Positions 44,755-52,870 of a stretch of DNA of 60,067 nt are shown here, in pieces (positions within the stretch are counted from its first letter, which is position 1; each line of letters starts with the position of its first letter). Source of the stretch: Thalassococcus profundi (GTDB lineage Bacteria; Pseudomonadota; Alphaproteobacteria; Rhodobacterales; Rhodobacteraceae); NCBI RefSeq assembly GCF_003344785.1, contig NZ_QPMK01000024.1:1-60067 (forward strand), written 5' to 3'. Position numbers and translations under genes: made by a program. The notes below the pieces were generated by a model. That model made no database searches, was not told the origin of the DNA, and saw only the letters and a program-made list of their open reading frames with translations.

Positions 44755-45005
44755 CAGAAGATCTTTTCGATGTCGCTGGCATCACCCTTGGACCGCGCGC
44801 CGATCCGGAATTCCAGATCGAGGGCGGCAAGAACAGCGAGGATGGTATCCAGCTTTGCAGGCTTCTCGCCGCTCTCGATGGTCGAGATCGTCGCTTGCCG
44901 CAGCCCGGCGCGTTCGGCAAGTTGCTGCTGTGTCCAGTCGCGCTTCTTGCGCGCCCGCTGGATCAGAGTGCCGATCTGTTTTGGTGTGCGGGCCAGGTCG
45001 CTCAT
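44754..45005 (-). CDS. hipB: HipB-like XRE-family antitoxin
   Basis: 83 residues with one Cro/CI-type helix-turn-helix (LIQRARKKRDWTQQQLAERAGLRQATISTIESGEKPAKLDTILAVLAAL). The C-terminal tail is short and charged, as in HipB. It would neutralise HipA and repress its own promoter. The array of ATACGC-containing repeats directly upstream (45015-45101) is the likely operator. Confidence 0.92.
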   Translation of the reverse strand: MSDLARTPKQIGTLIQRARKKRDWTQQQLAERAGLRQATISTIESGEKPAKLDTILAVLAALDLEFRIGARSKGDASDIEKIF

Positions 45006-45014
45006 TCAACAGAA

Positions 45015-45101
45015 ATACGCCTAAGCGAATAGACAGTCAATATGCGCCTTGGCGTATCAACTGATTTTATACGCTTCAGAGAATAGATGATTTTTATACG
45101 C
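45015..45101. promoter_or_regulatory. Four ATRCGC repeats at exact 27-bp spacing upstream of hipB (putative HipB operators)
   Basis: ATACGC, ATGCGC, ATACGC and ATACGC start at 45015, 45042, 45069 and 45096, each 27 bases apart. The first three units also share a downstream half (AAGCGAAT, GGCGTAT, AGAGAATA) giving an imperfect dyad. The 27-base pitch is about 2.5 helical turns, so alternate sites face opposite sides. E. coli hipBA also has four operators, so autorepression by HipB is the natural reading. Confidence 0.6.
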
Positions 45102-45160
45102 TGTAGAGTGTGCAAAAGAGTGGCTTTCGACCCGCGCAGCATGACACCCCCACTGCTGTC

Positions 45161-45633
45161 ATGCGCCTGAAGACGGCCGCGTATCTCGAGAAGACGCGGA
45201 TCCCGATCACGATCAATGTCGGATTCGGAGACGCGCTTGGAAACGCCGACTACATGCTCGACTACGGTTCTCTGCTCGACTATCCCTCGGCATCGGTACG
45301 CGCCTACTCCCTGAGACGGTCATCGCGGAGAAGTGCCAGGCGGTCGTCGCGCTCGGTGTCATCAATGGTCGGATGAAGGACTACTACGACCTATGGGCGC
45401 TGCCGAAGGCCGTCGATCTCGATCCGGAGGACTTGCTGGCCAGCATCGAGAAGACCTTTGAGCGGCGTACGACGGAAGTCCCGAAAGAGCGACCGCCAGG
45501 CCTTTCCCAGGAGTTCGCCACCGACCCAACAAAGTCCGCACAGTGGCACGCCTATTCCGAGGCGACCGAGATCGAAGGCATGAGCCTTGCGCAGGTCGTC
45601 GATGACATATGGACCACGCTTGAACCAATCTGA
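45161..45633 (+). pseudogene. AbiEii/AbiGii-type nucleotidyltransferase toxin, 5'-truncated and frameshifted
   Basis: Two frames together spell the C-terminal half of an AbiEii protein: MRLKTAAYLEKTRIPITINVGFGD ... SVRAYSL in one frame, then ETVIAEKCQAVVALGVINGRMKDYYDLWAL in the next, ending DDIWTTLEPI. One base is missing near 45313 (CTGAG where CTGGAG is expected). The N-terminal half with the nucleotidyltransferase GS...D motif and the AbiEi antitoxin gene are absent. The remnant was probably displaced by arrival of hipBA, whose operator ends 60 bases away. Confidence 0.8.
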
Positions 45634-45695
45634 CCGCGCGCGCCGGCACCGAGAAATAGTCGAGGCCGGCGTCGGATTCGGTTCACACCACAGGC

Positions 45696-46298
45696 TCATG
45701 TCCCAGTCTCGGACAACACGCCCGCATCTTCCAGCTGCTCCCGATCCGGCAGCTCTTGCAGCGACTCCAGATCGAAGGCGACCAGGAACTGATCCGTCGT
45801 CACGTAGGTATAGGGCGCCCCGCGCCGCGGCGACCGCGGGCCGGTGCCGATCAGGCCGCGGGCATGCAGCCGGCCGATCAGATCTCGGCTGATCTCCTTG
45901 CCGAAGATGTCCCTCAGCCCGTCCCGAGTGATCGGCTGGTGATAGGCGATGGCGGCCAGGACCGCGATATCGTACTCGCGCAGGTCGAGGTCCTGCCCGC
46001 CCACATCCGCAGCCGCCCGGATCGCCGCCGCATAGACCGGCCGGGTGCGCAGCATCCAGCCGTCGGCAACGCGGGCCACCTCGAACGACCGTCCTTCAAG
46101 ATCGGCGATAAGGTCTTCAATCAGGAGGTCGACCGACGCGCCCTGCCCCACCACGCGGCCGAGGTCCTCGCACGGTACCGGCGAGGCGCTGGCGAAGAGC
46201 ACCGCCTCGATCCGCCGCATCCATTCGCGCCAGCGCAACTCGGCGGGCAGGTCGTCCAACTCCCGGTCGAGCGTCTGATCTGTGTGATCTTTGGCCAT
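45696..46298 (-). CDS. scpB: Plasmid-encoded ScpB-like segregation/condensation protein
   Basis: About 200 residues, the normal ScpB size, with two winged-helix domains: RRIEAVLFASASPVPCEDLGRVVG and LREYDIAVLAAIAYHQPITRDGLRDIFGKEISRDLIGRLHARGLI, then GAPYTYVTTDQFL. Chromosomal ScpB works with ScpA and SMC to condense DNA. Neither partner is in the window. It directly follows the DUF1403 gene; ATG 46296-46298 or the GTG at 46299-46301 right after the DUF1403 stop can start it. Plasmid scpB-DUF1403 pairs are familiar from rhizobial and roseobacter replicons. Confidence 0.87.
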   Translation of the reverse strand: MAKDHTDQTLDRELDDLPAELRWREWMRRIEAVLFASASPVPCEDLGRVVGQGASVDLLIEDLIADLEGRSFEVARVADGWMLRTRPVYAAAIRAAADVGGQDLDLREYDIAVLAAIAYHQPITRDGLRDIFGKEISRDLIGRLHARGLIGTGPRSPRRGAPYTYVTTDQFLVAFDLESLQELPDREQLEDAGVLSETGT

Positions 46299-46301
46299 CA
46301 C

Positions 46302-47192
46302 TCAGACCCCATAGAGCCGGAAGGTGTCGCGCCCGGTCAGCTCGCGCACGGCGCCCAACTCAACCAGCCGGTCGCAGAACCGACGTGCCGCGCGATCGGA
46401 ACGCAGCGAGACGAGCGACGCCGGCGCGACCGCGTCGCGGCTCAGGAACAGTACCAAAGCCTCATCGGATCCTTTCGCCCGGAGCTTTGGCGCGACCTCC
46501 TTCAAACGCGCCACACGGCGGGCAAGATCAGTGGCATCTCTGGTCGCTTCGGTCGCTGCCGCCGCGATCGCCCGATGACAGGCCATTTGCATGTCTGCGC
46601 CGCTCTTCCGCAAATCGACCCGTTTTAGTCCGAGCGCCAGAAGCGGCAGGACATAAGACCATCCGAGCCCTTGCGCCAAAGCCGCGTCAGCCAAGATCAA
46701 CGCCGTAGTGGCATCCCGCGGACGATCCTCGATCAAGGCTTGGAGTACGGCCGCGGCACGCGGGACCGGCGCTCCCTGCCCGACATCGAGCCACGTTGCG
46801 ATCTGCTCCGCTTCAACATCAGGCAACGCCCGCTGCAGCGCCTTGGTCGAAACCGGGCGTTCGACCGCGCGCTGCCAGGACAGGCAGACCTCTCCCGCCG
46901 GTCCGGGGCTGTCGCCGGGCTGCAAGAATGCCACCGCATCACGCAGCTCCGACGCCCGTTCCGGGCGTCCCTGGTGCGTCACACACGCTTCCGCAGTGCG
47001 CAGCGCCAGCCGCGCCCGTAGCAAGGTCTGGGGGACATCCTCGTGTCTCAGCACAAGATGGAGATGGCCAAGTGCCGCCCCCGACAAAAAAGCTACATCC
47101 TCAGGAGTTTCGGCACGTCCTGAGGTGATCCAGGCAGGCAGCTGCTGTAGTTTTGGCAGGTCGTCCGAGATCATGGCGGGCTGGAATATCAT
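46302..47192 (-). CDS. DUF1403-family protein
   Basis: 296 residues. The family core VLQALIEDRPRDATTALILADAALAQGLGWSYVLPLLALGLKRVDLR is clear, with an N-terminal LPAWITSGRAETPEDVAFLSGAALGHLH. The function is unknown. DUF1403 genes lie next to plasmid scpB copies in alphaproteobacteria, and the two are adjacent here, so they may work together in plasmid maintenance. No signal peptide or membrane segment. Confidence 0.85.
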   Translation of the reverse strand: MIFQPAMISDDLPKLQQLPAWITSGRAETPEDVAFLSGAALGHLHLVLRHEDVPQTLLRARLALRTAEACVTHQGRPERASELRDAVAFLQPGDSPGPAGEVCLSWQRAVERPVSTKALQRALPDVEAEQIATWLDVGQGAPVPRAAAVLQALIEDRPRDATTALILADAALAQGLGWSYVLPLLALGLKRVDLRKSGADMQMACHRAIAAAATEATRDATDLARRVARLKEVAPKLRAKGSDEALVLFLSRDAVAPASLVSLRSDRAARRFCDRLVELGAVRELTGRDTFRLYGV

Positions 47193-48413
47193 GCCACAAC
47201 ACTAGTCTCTTGCGGCGCTTTCGTCCACAATATGATGCACAAACCGCCCCACTCTTCTGGTTCCATTCATGTCCAATAAGTTTGCATTATCAGTCATTGT
47301 CGAATATGCTCGGAAACAGGTCAATTCCATCGCTGTTGTCGATGCCGGATTGCTGAAAACCATGAGATTCAGGCTCTTTGCCAGAAACAAGCCGGAGTTC
47401 ATAAGGTTCCTACCGGTGTTTTTGAACCTGAACGGGTCGGTATTTGTGGGACTGCTGTTGTCTCGCGGCTTTTCGGTCGGCGGACGGCTCTCGCGTTAAA
47501 CGCGAGCTAGACCGAGATCGCGCATCGAACCGGCCGATGCCGCTCGTCAGCGGAAAATACTGCAACATCGGGCCCTGGGCCAACTGATCGCACTATGGAG
47601 CGATGATGGTTAGCGCCTGCCGGAGGATCGGTGTATCGAGAATGTCATGATCGTCTCGCCGGGCTTTCAGAGACATTCGTGGCCGTTCGTTTATTTTCGG
47701 CGGCGAGGCACAGCGTTGCCGTTCAGTCAGAACCTCGCGCCCCACAGATCCCCCTGCTCTCGCCGCCCGCCCAATCATTGGGATTTTCTGCATCCGCCAC
47801 GGCATGTCGTTCAAGTTTCTTGGCCCCCCTTACCCCAACGGTCGGACAGGGTATCATCGGTGGCTCTGCGAAACTCGTCACCATCCAACGGGCCGTGAAA
47901 TCGGCAAGGCAAAGTCGGAGAATTGCGATCCAGGTCTTCGGGACAATGGGGGCCGAATATCGGCTCTTCCGCGCGATCATCATACATGCCGCAGTGGCCA
48001 ACCCCGAAAGGACATGACCGGCACGGTTTCAGGTGAAAGGCCAACTCGGACCGCGACCAGGAGCCTCTGCGCTTCTAGAGACCACCGTTCCAAATCGAAC
48101 ACGTCCTGCCCCTGCCGGCCACGCGCGCCAGCGAAATTCGAAACCGTCATGCGTCGAACGACCCGATGCGCGGCGCCCAGGAAGACAAGGGGCTCAATGC
48201 ACCAACGTCCTCTTCGTCGGGCGTGCTCGCGCCAAGCGTCGGACCAGCAGGCGTGAAGGCCGTTCCATAGACGAAAAAATCCACGTGGCGATTCGCTGAG
48301 CGCTGGACGCCCTGCCCGCTTCCGCTTGTTCACAGCTGTGGACATCTTCATCTTCGCGATGCTCATCCCCGAGCCGCACAAAGCCCGGAAAGACGTCAAG
48401 CTCGCCATAGCGA
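47193..48413. other. 1.2-kb degraded region without a confident gene
   Basis: Only short frames are open on either strand. The best are 47269-47499 (+, 76 codons), 47811-48044 (-, 77 codons, cysteine-containing start CRSCPFGVGHCGMYDD) and 47980-48417 (-, 145 codons, containing STAVNKRKRAGRPALSESP). None has a recognised family and a good ribosome site. Base composition is lower in GC than the T6SS region. It looks like decayed mobile or accessory DNA. The palindrome at 48329 lies within it. Confidence 0.45.
48329..48344. promoter_or_regulatory. Near-palindrome GTTCACAGCTGTGGAC (parS-like)
   Basis: A 16-base dyad with one mismatched pair, sharing 13 of 16 bases with the two perfect palindromes at 49241 and 49690. 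It fits the GTT-N4-GC-N4-AAC-like layout of RepB sites closely but not exactly. On the minus strand it reads STAVN. Confidence 0.45.
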
Positions 48414-49261
48414 TCAAGCGTCACAAAGATCCCTGACCGAACGAGTTCTTTCGCACCGAAGAACCGAGGTCGCGCGTCTCCATTTCTTCTTCCAACGCGC
48501 CAAGGCGCGCGTCGATCTATTCGGGAACTCTTCCCGACCTGCGGAGTCTTCATCAGTCGTCCGAACCGTGATGAGAAACTTTGCACTGCCGACGCCTTCT
48601 TCATCCGTGATTGACGCCGGGTATCCGCCCGGCCACCGAAAACCGTGGCCGTCGGCATAGGGCAGGTGGAATGTGAGCTCCATTCTTCGGCAGCTGGCGC
48701 ATTGGCTTTGACCTGAACGTTCTCACTGACACGGCGATCGCGCAGGGAAGCGACCTCAAACGAAACGCCATCGTCGTCCTGACATTGGTCGCGCAACATG
48801 GGACGACCTGCCGCCTTGTCGGCCACGATGCCGACAAAGACGGGATAACGGGCAAAGGCACGCACCGATTTTTCCGTAACCTTGCGCCGAACCTGATGGG
48901 ACTCCTTGTTCCGGATCGCCTCACGTGCGTGAGACCGGCGCTCGTGATCCAGACTGGCCGTGATGGCCGTCAGATCATCCAGCGCCATGTCGTCCTCGGC
49001 ACATCCCTGGCGCAGGGAGTGGGCTACGCCGGCGCGTTTCAGGGGGTGTACGACCACCTGCTCTGCGACGAAGAACGCCGCCGTGATCCTTTCATCGCTC
49101 TGACCCTTTCCGCGCAGCGCCGCGTGTTGCGCTAGAGGGACGGTTCCCTCTTTAGTGGCCTCGGCTTCAGAAGAGGGGATTTCGAACGTGCGTTTCTCGC
49201 TTCCCGGAATCTTTGTCACAGTCCTTTTTCCGCTCGGCATGTCCACCGCGGTGGACGTCAT
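48414..49261 (-). pseudogene. Frameshifted hypothetical gene coupled to repC
   Basis: The first frame starts at ATG 49259-49261, overlapping the repC stop as ATGA. Its first 200 codons read like a protein (PSGKRTVTKIPGSEKRTFEIP, MALDDLTAITASLDHERRSH, ARYPVFVGIVADKAAG). Near 48685 the plausible sequence moves to another frame (MELTFHLPYADGHGFRWPGGYPASITDEEG, to about 48520) and later fragments switch again. I read this as a gene broken by at least one frameshift. The family is not recognised. The alternative is that the whole 48194-49261 frame is real with an odd C-terminus. Confidence 0.4.
49241..49256. promoter_or_regulatory. Perfect 16-bp palindrome GTCCACCGCGGTGGAC downstream of repC (candidate parS)
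   Basis: It begins two bases past the repC stop codon. An identical copy lies inside repC at 49690-49705. repABC plasmids carry 16-bp palindromes bound by RepB in or near the operon, so these are good centromere candidates. Confidence 0.6.
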
Positions 49262-50313
49262 GCAGGGGCCGTCCCGGTACGGGAAAGCCTTTCCAACAAC
49301 ACTTTTGGACTGAAATCAGCTTCTCTTCGACCAAGCGTGATGCTGTGGAAGTACGCGCCAATATCTCGAATGCGATTGCTCATCTGAAGAATGACGAAGA
49401 TGGCGCATGTCGCTTTTCGAGAGCCAATCTTTCGAGCAGCGCTTTCGAAGGTGTTTTCGTGGATTCCCATCATTGGTGCGAGTGTTCGTGCATGCCTTTC
49501 GGCGTCGCTCCAATTCCTGAGGGAGCCCGTGGCAAATGATGTGGCCTGGTCGCAAACGGTGGTGAGCGTTTGCACTGAAGGTGTTTGACTGTCGCTCTGG
49601 CTTTCAAGATCTTTTTGTTCTTTTTCAGACTTAGAATGGTGGCGGGCAGTTTGTCCGTCATTGGCGGGCAGTTGCGTCGTTTCCGGGGCGTCCACCGCGG
49701 TGGACATCTGTTTGCACTGAGCGTCGAGTTCGTCGAACAATGCACGATACTCCGCGATCGAAAGCTTCCTGCGAAGAATGCGACGTACTTGAAGCGTTCG
49801 TTCGTTCTCGGGGTCTGCTTCGTCGATATGCGCGAGCCTGGTCAGGATTTTCTTCCGTAAAAAAACGCGATCCCGACGCGCGTTCTCCAAGTCTTGGGCT
49901 GCCGAAAGGAGTTCGTCGGCCCGCGTGAGCAAGGGTGTCAGCGACAAGCCGAAACTGATGCTCTGACCTGCGGACGACTTTACCCGGTATCTCTTGCGAT
50001 TTGAGCTGTCGTGGCGTGCCATGAACCCGAGCGCGACAAAGCGATCTATGTGCCTACGGAGGGTTCGTTCATCGATCCCGCCAATTCGGCGGCAGATTTC
50101 GGCATTGGAAGCGAACACCGTATCTCCATGTCCAGGCTTGAGAAAGCTCAGCATTGCTTGGAGCGTTTGAACATGTCCTGGACGGAGGCCGAACAGGCTG
50201 CGCGTATCCCGGAGCGCGCGGAAGACCGCCCAGATGTCGATGTCAGTTTTGGACGTAGTTGGGGTGCCCTTGGCAACGCCAACGGTCTGAACGGAAAGTT
50301 TTGTGAATGCCAT
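49258..50313 (-). CDS. repC: Plasmid replication initiator RepC (repABC family)
   Basis: About 351 residues. The conserved N-terminal winged-helix region is clear: DIWAVFRALRDTRSLFGLRPGHVQTLQAMLSFLKPG, ASNAEICRRIGGIDERTLRRHIDRFVALGFMARHDSSNRKRYRV, ISFGLSLTPLLTRADELLSAAQDLENARR. The C-terminal half is variable. ATG 50313 has no strong ribosome site; GTG 50343 behind GGGGAAG is an alternative. In repABC plasmids the origin lies inside repC; here the AT-rich tract near 49590-49640 is the best candidate. Its translation should be limited by the antisense RNA in the repB-repC gap. Confidence 0.9.
   Translation of the reverse strand: MAFTKLSVQTVGVAKGTPTTSKTDIDIWAVFRALRDTRSLFGLRPGHVQTLQAMLSFLKPGHGDTVFASNAEICRRIGGIDERTLRRHIDRFVALGFMARHDSSNRKRYRVKSSAGQSISFGLSLTPLLTRADELLSAAQDLENARRDRVFLRKKILTRLAHIDEADPENERTLQVRRILRRKLSIAEYRALFDELDAQCKQMSTAVDAPETTQLPANDGQTARHHSKSEKEQKDLESQSDSQTPSVQTLTTVCDQATSFATGSLRNWSDAERHARTLAPMMGIHENTFESAARKIGSRKATCAIFVILQMSNRIRDIGAYFHSITLGRREADFSPKVLLERLSRTGTAPA
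49690..49705. promoter_or_regulatory. Perfect 16-bp palindrome GTCCACCGCGGTGGAC inside repC (candidate parS)
   Basis: Identical to the copy at 49241-49256 and located in the coding sequence of repC, where it encodes STAVD. It lies about 50 bases from the AT-rich stretch near 49590-49640 that may be the origin. Confidence 0.6.
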
Positions 50314-50415
50314 GTTTGTTGAACGACGACCATTCCGGCCCACATCTTCCCCGGCTCTTCACGCGTTTTCCAGCGTGAAAAGGCAATAAAAAGTCGTCCA
50401 CCGAATCGGTGACTC

Positions 50416-50444
50416 TTGACTGCTATGTCGGAGATTGCTACATC
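50416..50444 (+). promoter_or_regulatory. Promoter of the antisense ctRNA
   Basis: TTGACT (50416-50421), a 17-base spacer and TACATC (50439-50444), opposite to the repABC direction in the repB-repC gap. The inverted repeat CACCGA-A-TCGGTG (50399-50411) lies just upstream. Confidence 0.6.
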
Positions 50445-50450
50445 ACAGGT

Positions 50451-50503
50451 GCTAATCAGATGATGAGGGCTCTCCGGGGGAAACCTTGGAGGGCTCTTTT
50501 CTT
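50451..50503 (+). ncRNA. Counter-transcribed RNA (incompatibility RNA) of the repABC operon
   Basis: A roughly 50-55-nt RNA is predicted from the promoter at 50416-50444 to the terminator hairpin at 50472-50491. Position (between repB and repC), orientation (antisense) and size agree with ctRNAs of rhizobial repABC plasmids, which pair with the repC leader and lower RepC synthesis. It would set copy number and incompatibility. Confidence 0.7.
50472..50503 (+). terminator. Rho-independent terminator of the ctRNA
   Basis: An eight-pair stem CTCCGGGG / CCTTGGAG closed by a GAAA tetraloop (two G-T pairs) is followed by GGCTCTTTTCTTT. It is the strongest terminator-like structure noticed in the window. 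Confidence 0.75.
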
Positions 50504-50553
50504 TCTGGTCTTCGCCTTTCTCCTCTGCTCGTGTTTCTGGGTATGATCGGGGA

Positions 50554-51522
50554 TCAGGTCCCCGGTCCTCTCTCATTCTGCCATTGTTTGAAAAGCTGCC
50601 GCAGCGTGGTGTCCGCGCGCTCTTCAAGCCATTGGCCGAATTCCGGGTTGTCCTTGCGGGTGATCTTGATGGCGACCGATTTGCCATCGACTGAAACTGT
50701 GCCGACAGGGCGCCCGCTTTCGTCCTTTACCAGGGTCGTTTGACCACGCGCGTTTCGGTTGGCCGCGCCGCGCGTCCTGTTGGAGCACGCGAGATAGACA
50801 GCCTGAAACCTGTCCGAACTCGGTGTGGAGTCAGGCAAAGAGGCAAGGGTCTCGCGCGCAATGTCGACAAGCGGGACCTTCTCTGAAAGAGCCGCCAGAT
50901 CACCCCATTGGCGTCGACCGACGCCATGAGCCGGTCCGATAAGCCGGACGAGCGCGTCCGGCAGTTGCTCAATGACGACACGATGGTTCGACACACCTTG
51001 CCGGGTGAGGCCCAGAGCATCCTGGATGACGCCAGGCTTGTAACCGGCTTCTTGCATCTCTTTGATAAAAAGAGATTTTTCAATAAAGGACGGATCCAGC
51101 CGCAGGTTGTTTTCCTGACCTTGCGCGATCAGAGAGGCATCGTCGTCGAGGGTTCGGACAATCGCTTTGACGGTGCCGCCAACTCTGCGAATGGCTGCAA
51201 GCCTGCGGCGGCCGTAGATGATGCGATATCGATCCGGCTGGTCCGAGGGGCGAACCATGATCGGCACTTGCTGACCATGCTTCCGAATGCTTTCCGCGAG
51301 CTCTTCGATGCTGCTGTCTTCCAGGATCAGACGATCCCGGAGGCCATCCACATCGATCCGGTCGGGCTCGATATCCCGAATTGAATTGGCGGTGATCTCC
51401 CGGAGAGAGTCCCGCAATCCACCGACCGAGCCCGGGAGCTTCGTGGCTTTGACCGGGGCAGGGGAGGGGGCTGTCGGCTCTTTCTCATCTTTCGGAGGTT
51501 GGTTGAAGATATTTCGGGCCAT
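50554..51522 (-). CDS. repB: ParB-family partition protein RepB
   Basis: 322 residues from ATG 51520-51522, which shares a base with the repA stop (TGATG). ParB N-terminal nuclease-like/CTPase domain (LRDRLILEDSSIEELAESIRKHGQQVPIMVRP, YRIIYGRRRLAAIRR), helix-turn-helix (YKPGVIQDALGLTRQGVSNHRVVIEQLP) and a C-terminal RepB region are present. It should bind the palindromes near repC and, with RepA, segregate the plasmid and repress the operon. Confidence 0.95.
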   Translation of the reverse strand: MARNIFNQPPKDEKEPTAPSPAPVKATKLPGSVGGLRDSLREITANSIRDIEPDRIDVDGLRDRLILEDSSIEELAESIRKHGQQVPIMVRPSDQPDRYRIIYGRRRLAAIRRVGGTVKAIVRTLDDDASLIAQGQENNLRLDPSFIEKSLFIKEMQEAGYKPGVIQDALGLTRQGVSNHRVVIEQLPDALVRLIGPAHGVGRRQWGDLAALSEKVPLVDIARETLASLPDSTPSSDRFQAVYLACSNRTRGAANRNARGQTTLVKDESGRPVGTVSVDGKSVAIKITRKDNPEFGQWLEERADTTLRQLFKQWQNERGPGT

Positions 51523-52721
51523 CAGCGACGTCCCCATGCCATTTGGATCGTCTGCTCCAGTTCATCGGCAACGCTATTCACGCTGGTCAAAGCCCGATCG
51601 ATGGTCTTCCGAATGAGCTGGCTCGGGTCTACCTCGTAGATGGTTTGCTGCGTCATGCCGGCATCGGAAATGGCTGTCGACTTGAGCATCGGCTCGGTCA
51701 TGACCTGGCCCGCAAGGATTGAACGCAGGTAGCCGGCCATCTGCGTCTGCGGCCCGTCCGAAGGCTCGTAGCGTGTGATCAGGAACTTTACGAAGTCCCA
51801 AGTGACCTGCCGTCCAATTGCCTCTTCGACGGCTTTCACGGTTTCCGAAGCCAGTTTGAGAAACTGGCTCATCGAAGCGATGTCGAGCATCCCGGGGACC
51901 ACCGTCACGAGCAAGCCCGTGGACGCGGCCAATGCCGTCAATGTCAGAAAGCCCAATTGCGGAGGGCAATCGATCAGCACGATGTCATAGTCGGAATCGA
52001 CTTCCTCCAACGCCAGAGCAAGACGCTCTGCGAAAATCGGCTGAACCCTGCGCGCGAGGGCATTCGCTGTCTCTGTCTCGTATTCGGACAACATCAAGCC
52101 AGCCGGGACCATGTCGAGCTTGTGGAAGTACGTTTTCTGGATGACCTCCGAGAGCGGAACCTGATCGTCGTATCTCAATGCGTCGTAGATGGTGCCGCCG
52201 TCTGCGAATTCGAGCTCAGGCCGGAATCCGAAAAAGGTAGTCAAACTGGCTTGCGGGTCGAGGTCCAGCACAAGCACACGGTAGCCGCGCAGGGCATACC
52301 TGTGTGCCAGGTGGATCGTCGCCGTCGTCTTGGAACTGCCGCCCTTGAAATTCACGACCGAAATGACCTGAAGGCGGTCGCCATCTTGGCGGCCGGGTCT
52401 GTAGGCGTCAGCGTTTTTCCCGGTCCGGGCCAGAATGTTGCGGAGGTCGTCAACTTCCTCTGCCGAGTAGAACCTGTGTCCGCGACCGTCAGTGTGAACG
52501 TCCGGGAAACTGCCGTCTTTGTGGCGGTTGCGCAGATTCGACGTACTCACACGCAGCAACTCGGCAACCTCGGTCGAACTGAAGCGGCGCAAGGACTTGC
52601 GTTCTTCCGGCTCGAAGGCAACTTTCATCTGCCGGTCCAGCGACTCGGCTAGACTGTCTGCGAATGCGCCGATGTCGGAAGAGCCTACGCCTTGCGCAAA
52701 GGCAGTATTTCGATCATCCAT
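51522..52721 (-). CDS. repA: ParA-family partition ATPase RepA
   Basis: 399 residues from ATG 52719-52721 (AGAGGCGG upstream); a GTG at 52781 would extend it by 20 poor residues. An N-terminal helix-turn-helix (FSSTEVAELLRVSTSNLRNRHKDGSFPDV) precedes the ParA ATPase: deviant Walker A FKGGSSKTT, LDLDPQASLT, and IDCPPQLGFLTL. RepA forms a gradient on the nucleoid that moves RepB-bound plasmid copies and represses the repABC promoter. First gene of the operon. Confidence 0.95.
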   Translation of the reverse strand: MDDRNTAFAQGVGSSDIGAFADSLAESLDRQMKVAFEPEERKSLRRFSSTEVAELLRVSTSNLRNRHKDGSFPDVHTDGRGHRFYSAEEVDDLRNILARTGKNADAYRPGRQDGDRLQVISVVNFKGGSSKTTATIHLAHRYALRGYRVLVLDLDPQASLTTFFGFRPELEFADGGTIYDALRYDDQVPLSEVIQKTYFHKLDMVPAGLMLSEYETETANALARRVQPIFAERLALALEEVDSDYDIVLIDCPPQLGFLTLTALAASTGLLVTVVPGMLDIASMSQFLKLASETVKAVEEAIGRQVTWDFVKFLITRYEPSDGPQTQMAGYLRSILAGQVMTEPMLKSTAISDAGMTQQTIYEVDPSQLIRKTIDRALTSVNSVADELEQTIQMAWGRR

Positions 52722-52851
52722 GTTCTGCCGCCTCTCGTGGCCTTTGCTAAGGCTCTTTGTCGTTCTGACGGTCGAAGCCACGTCTGACGCGTTTTGCCGT
52801 CAGAAAGGAAATGCCACGAACGTGTGAGTCCGGCAAGAAGAATCTAAATAT

Positions 52852-52870
52852 TGTGGAAAAGTTATCCACA
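52852..52870. promoter_or_regulatory. Paired DnaA-box-like sites upstream of repA
   Basis: TTATCCACA (52862-52870) is a consensus DnaA box, and TTTTCCACA lies on the opposite strand at 52852-52860. Together they form an inverted repeat TGTGGA-N7-TCCACA (52852-52870). The region to 52940 is AT-rich. This may be part of the repABC promoter or an origin-assisting site. Confidence 0.5.

Noticed and set aside
47269-47499. 76-codon plus-strand gene
   Set aside because: Possible but unsupported by a ribosome site, family or neighbour; the surroundings look degraded.
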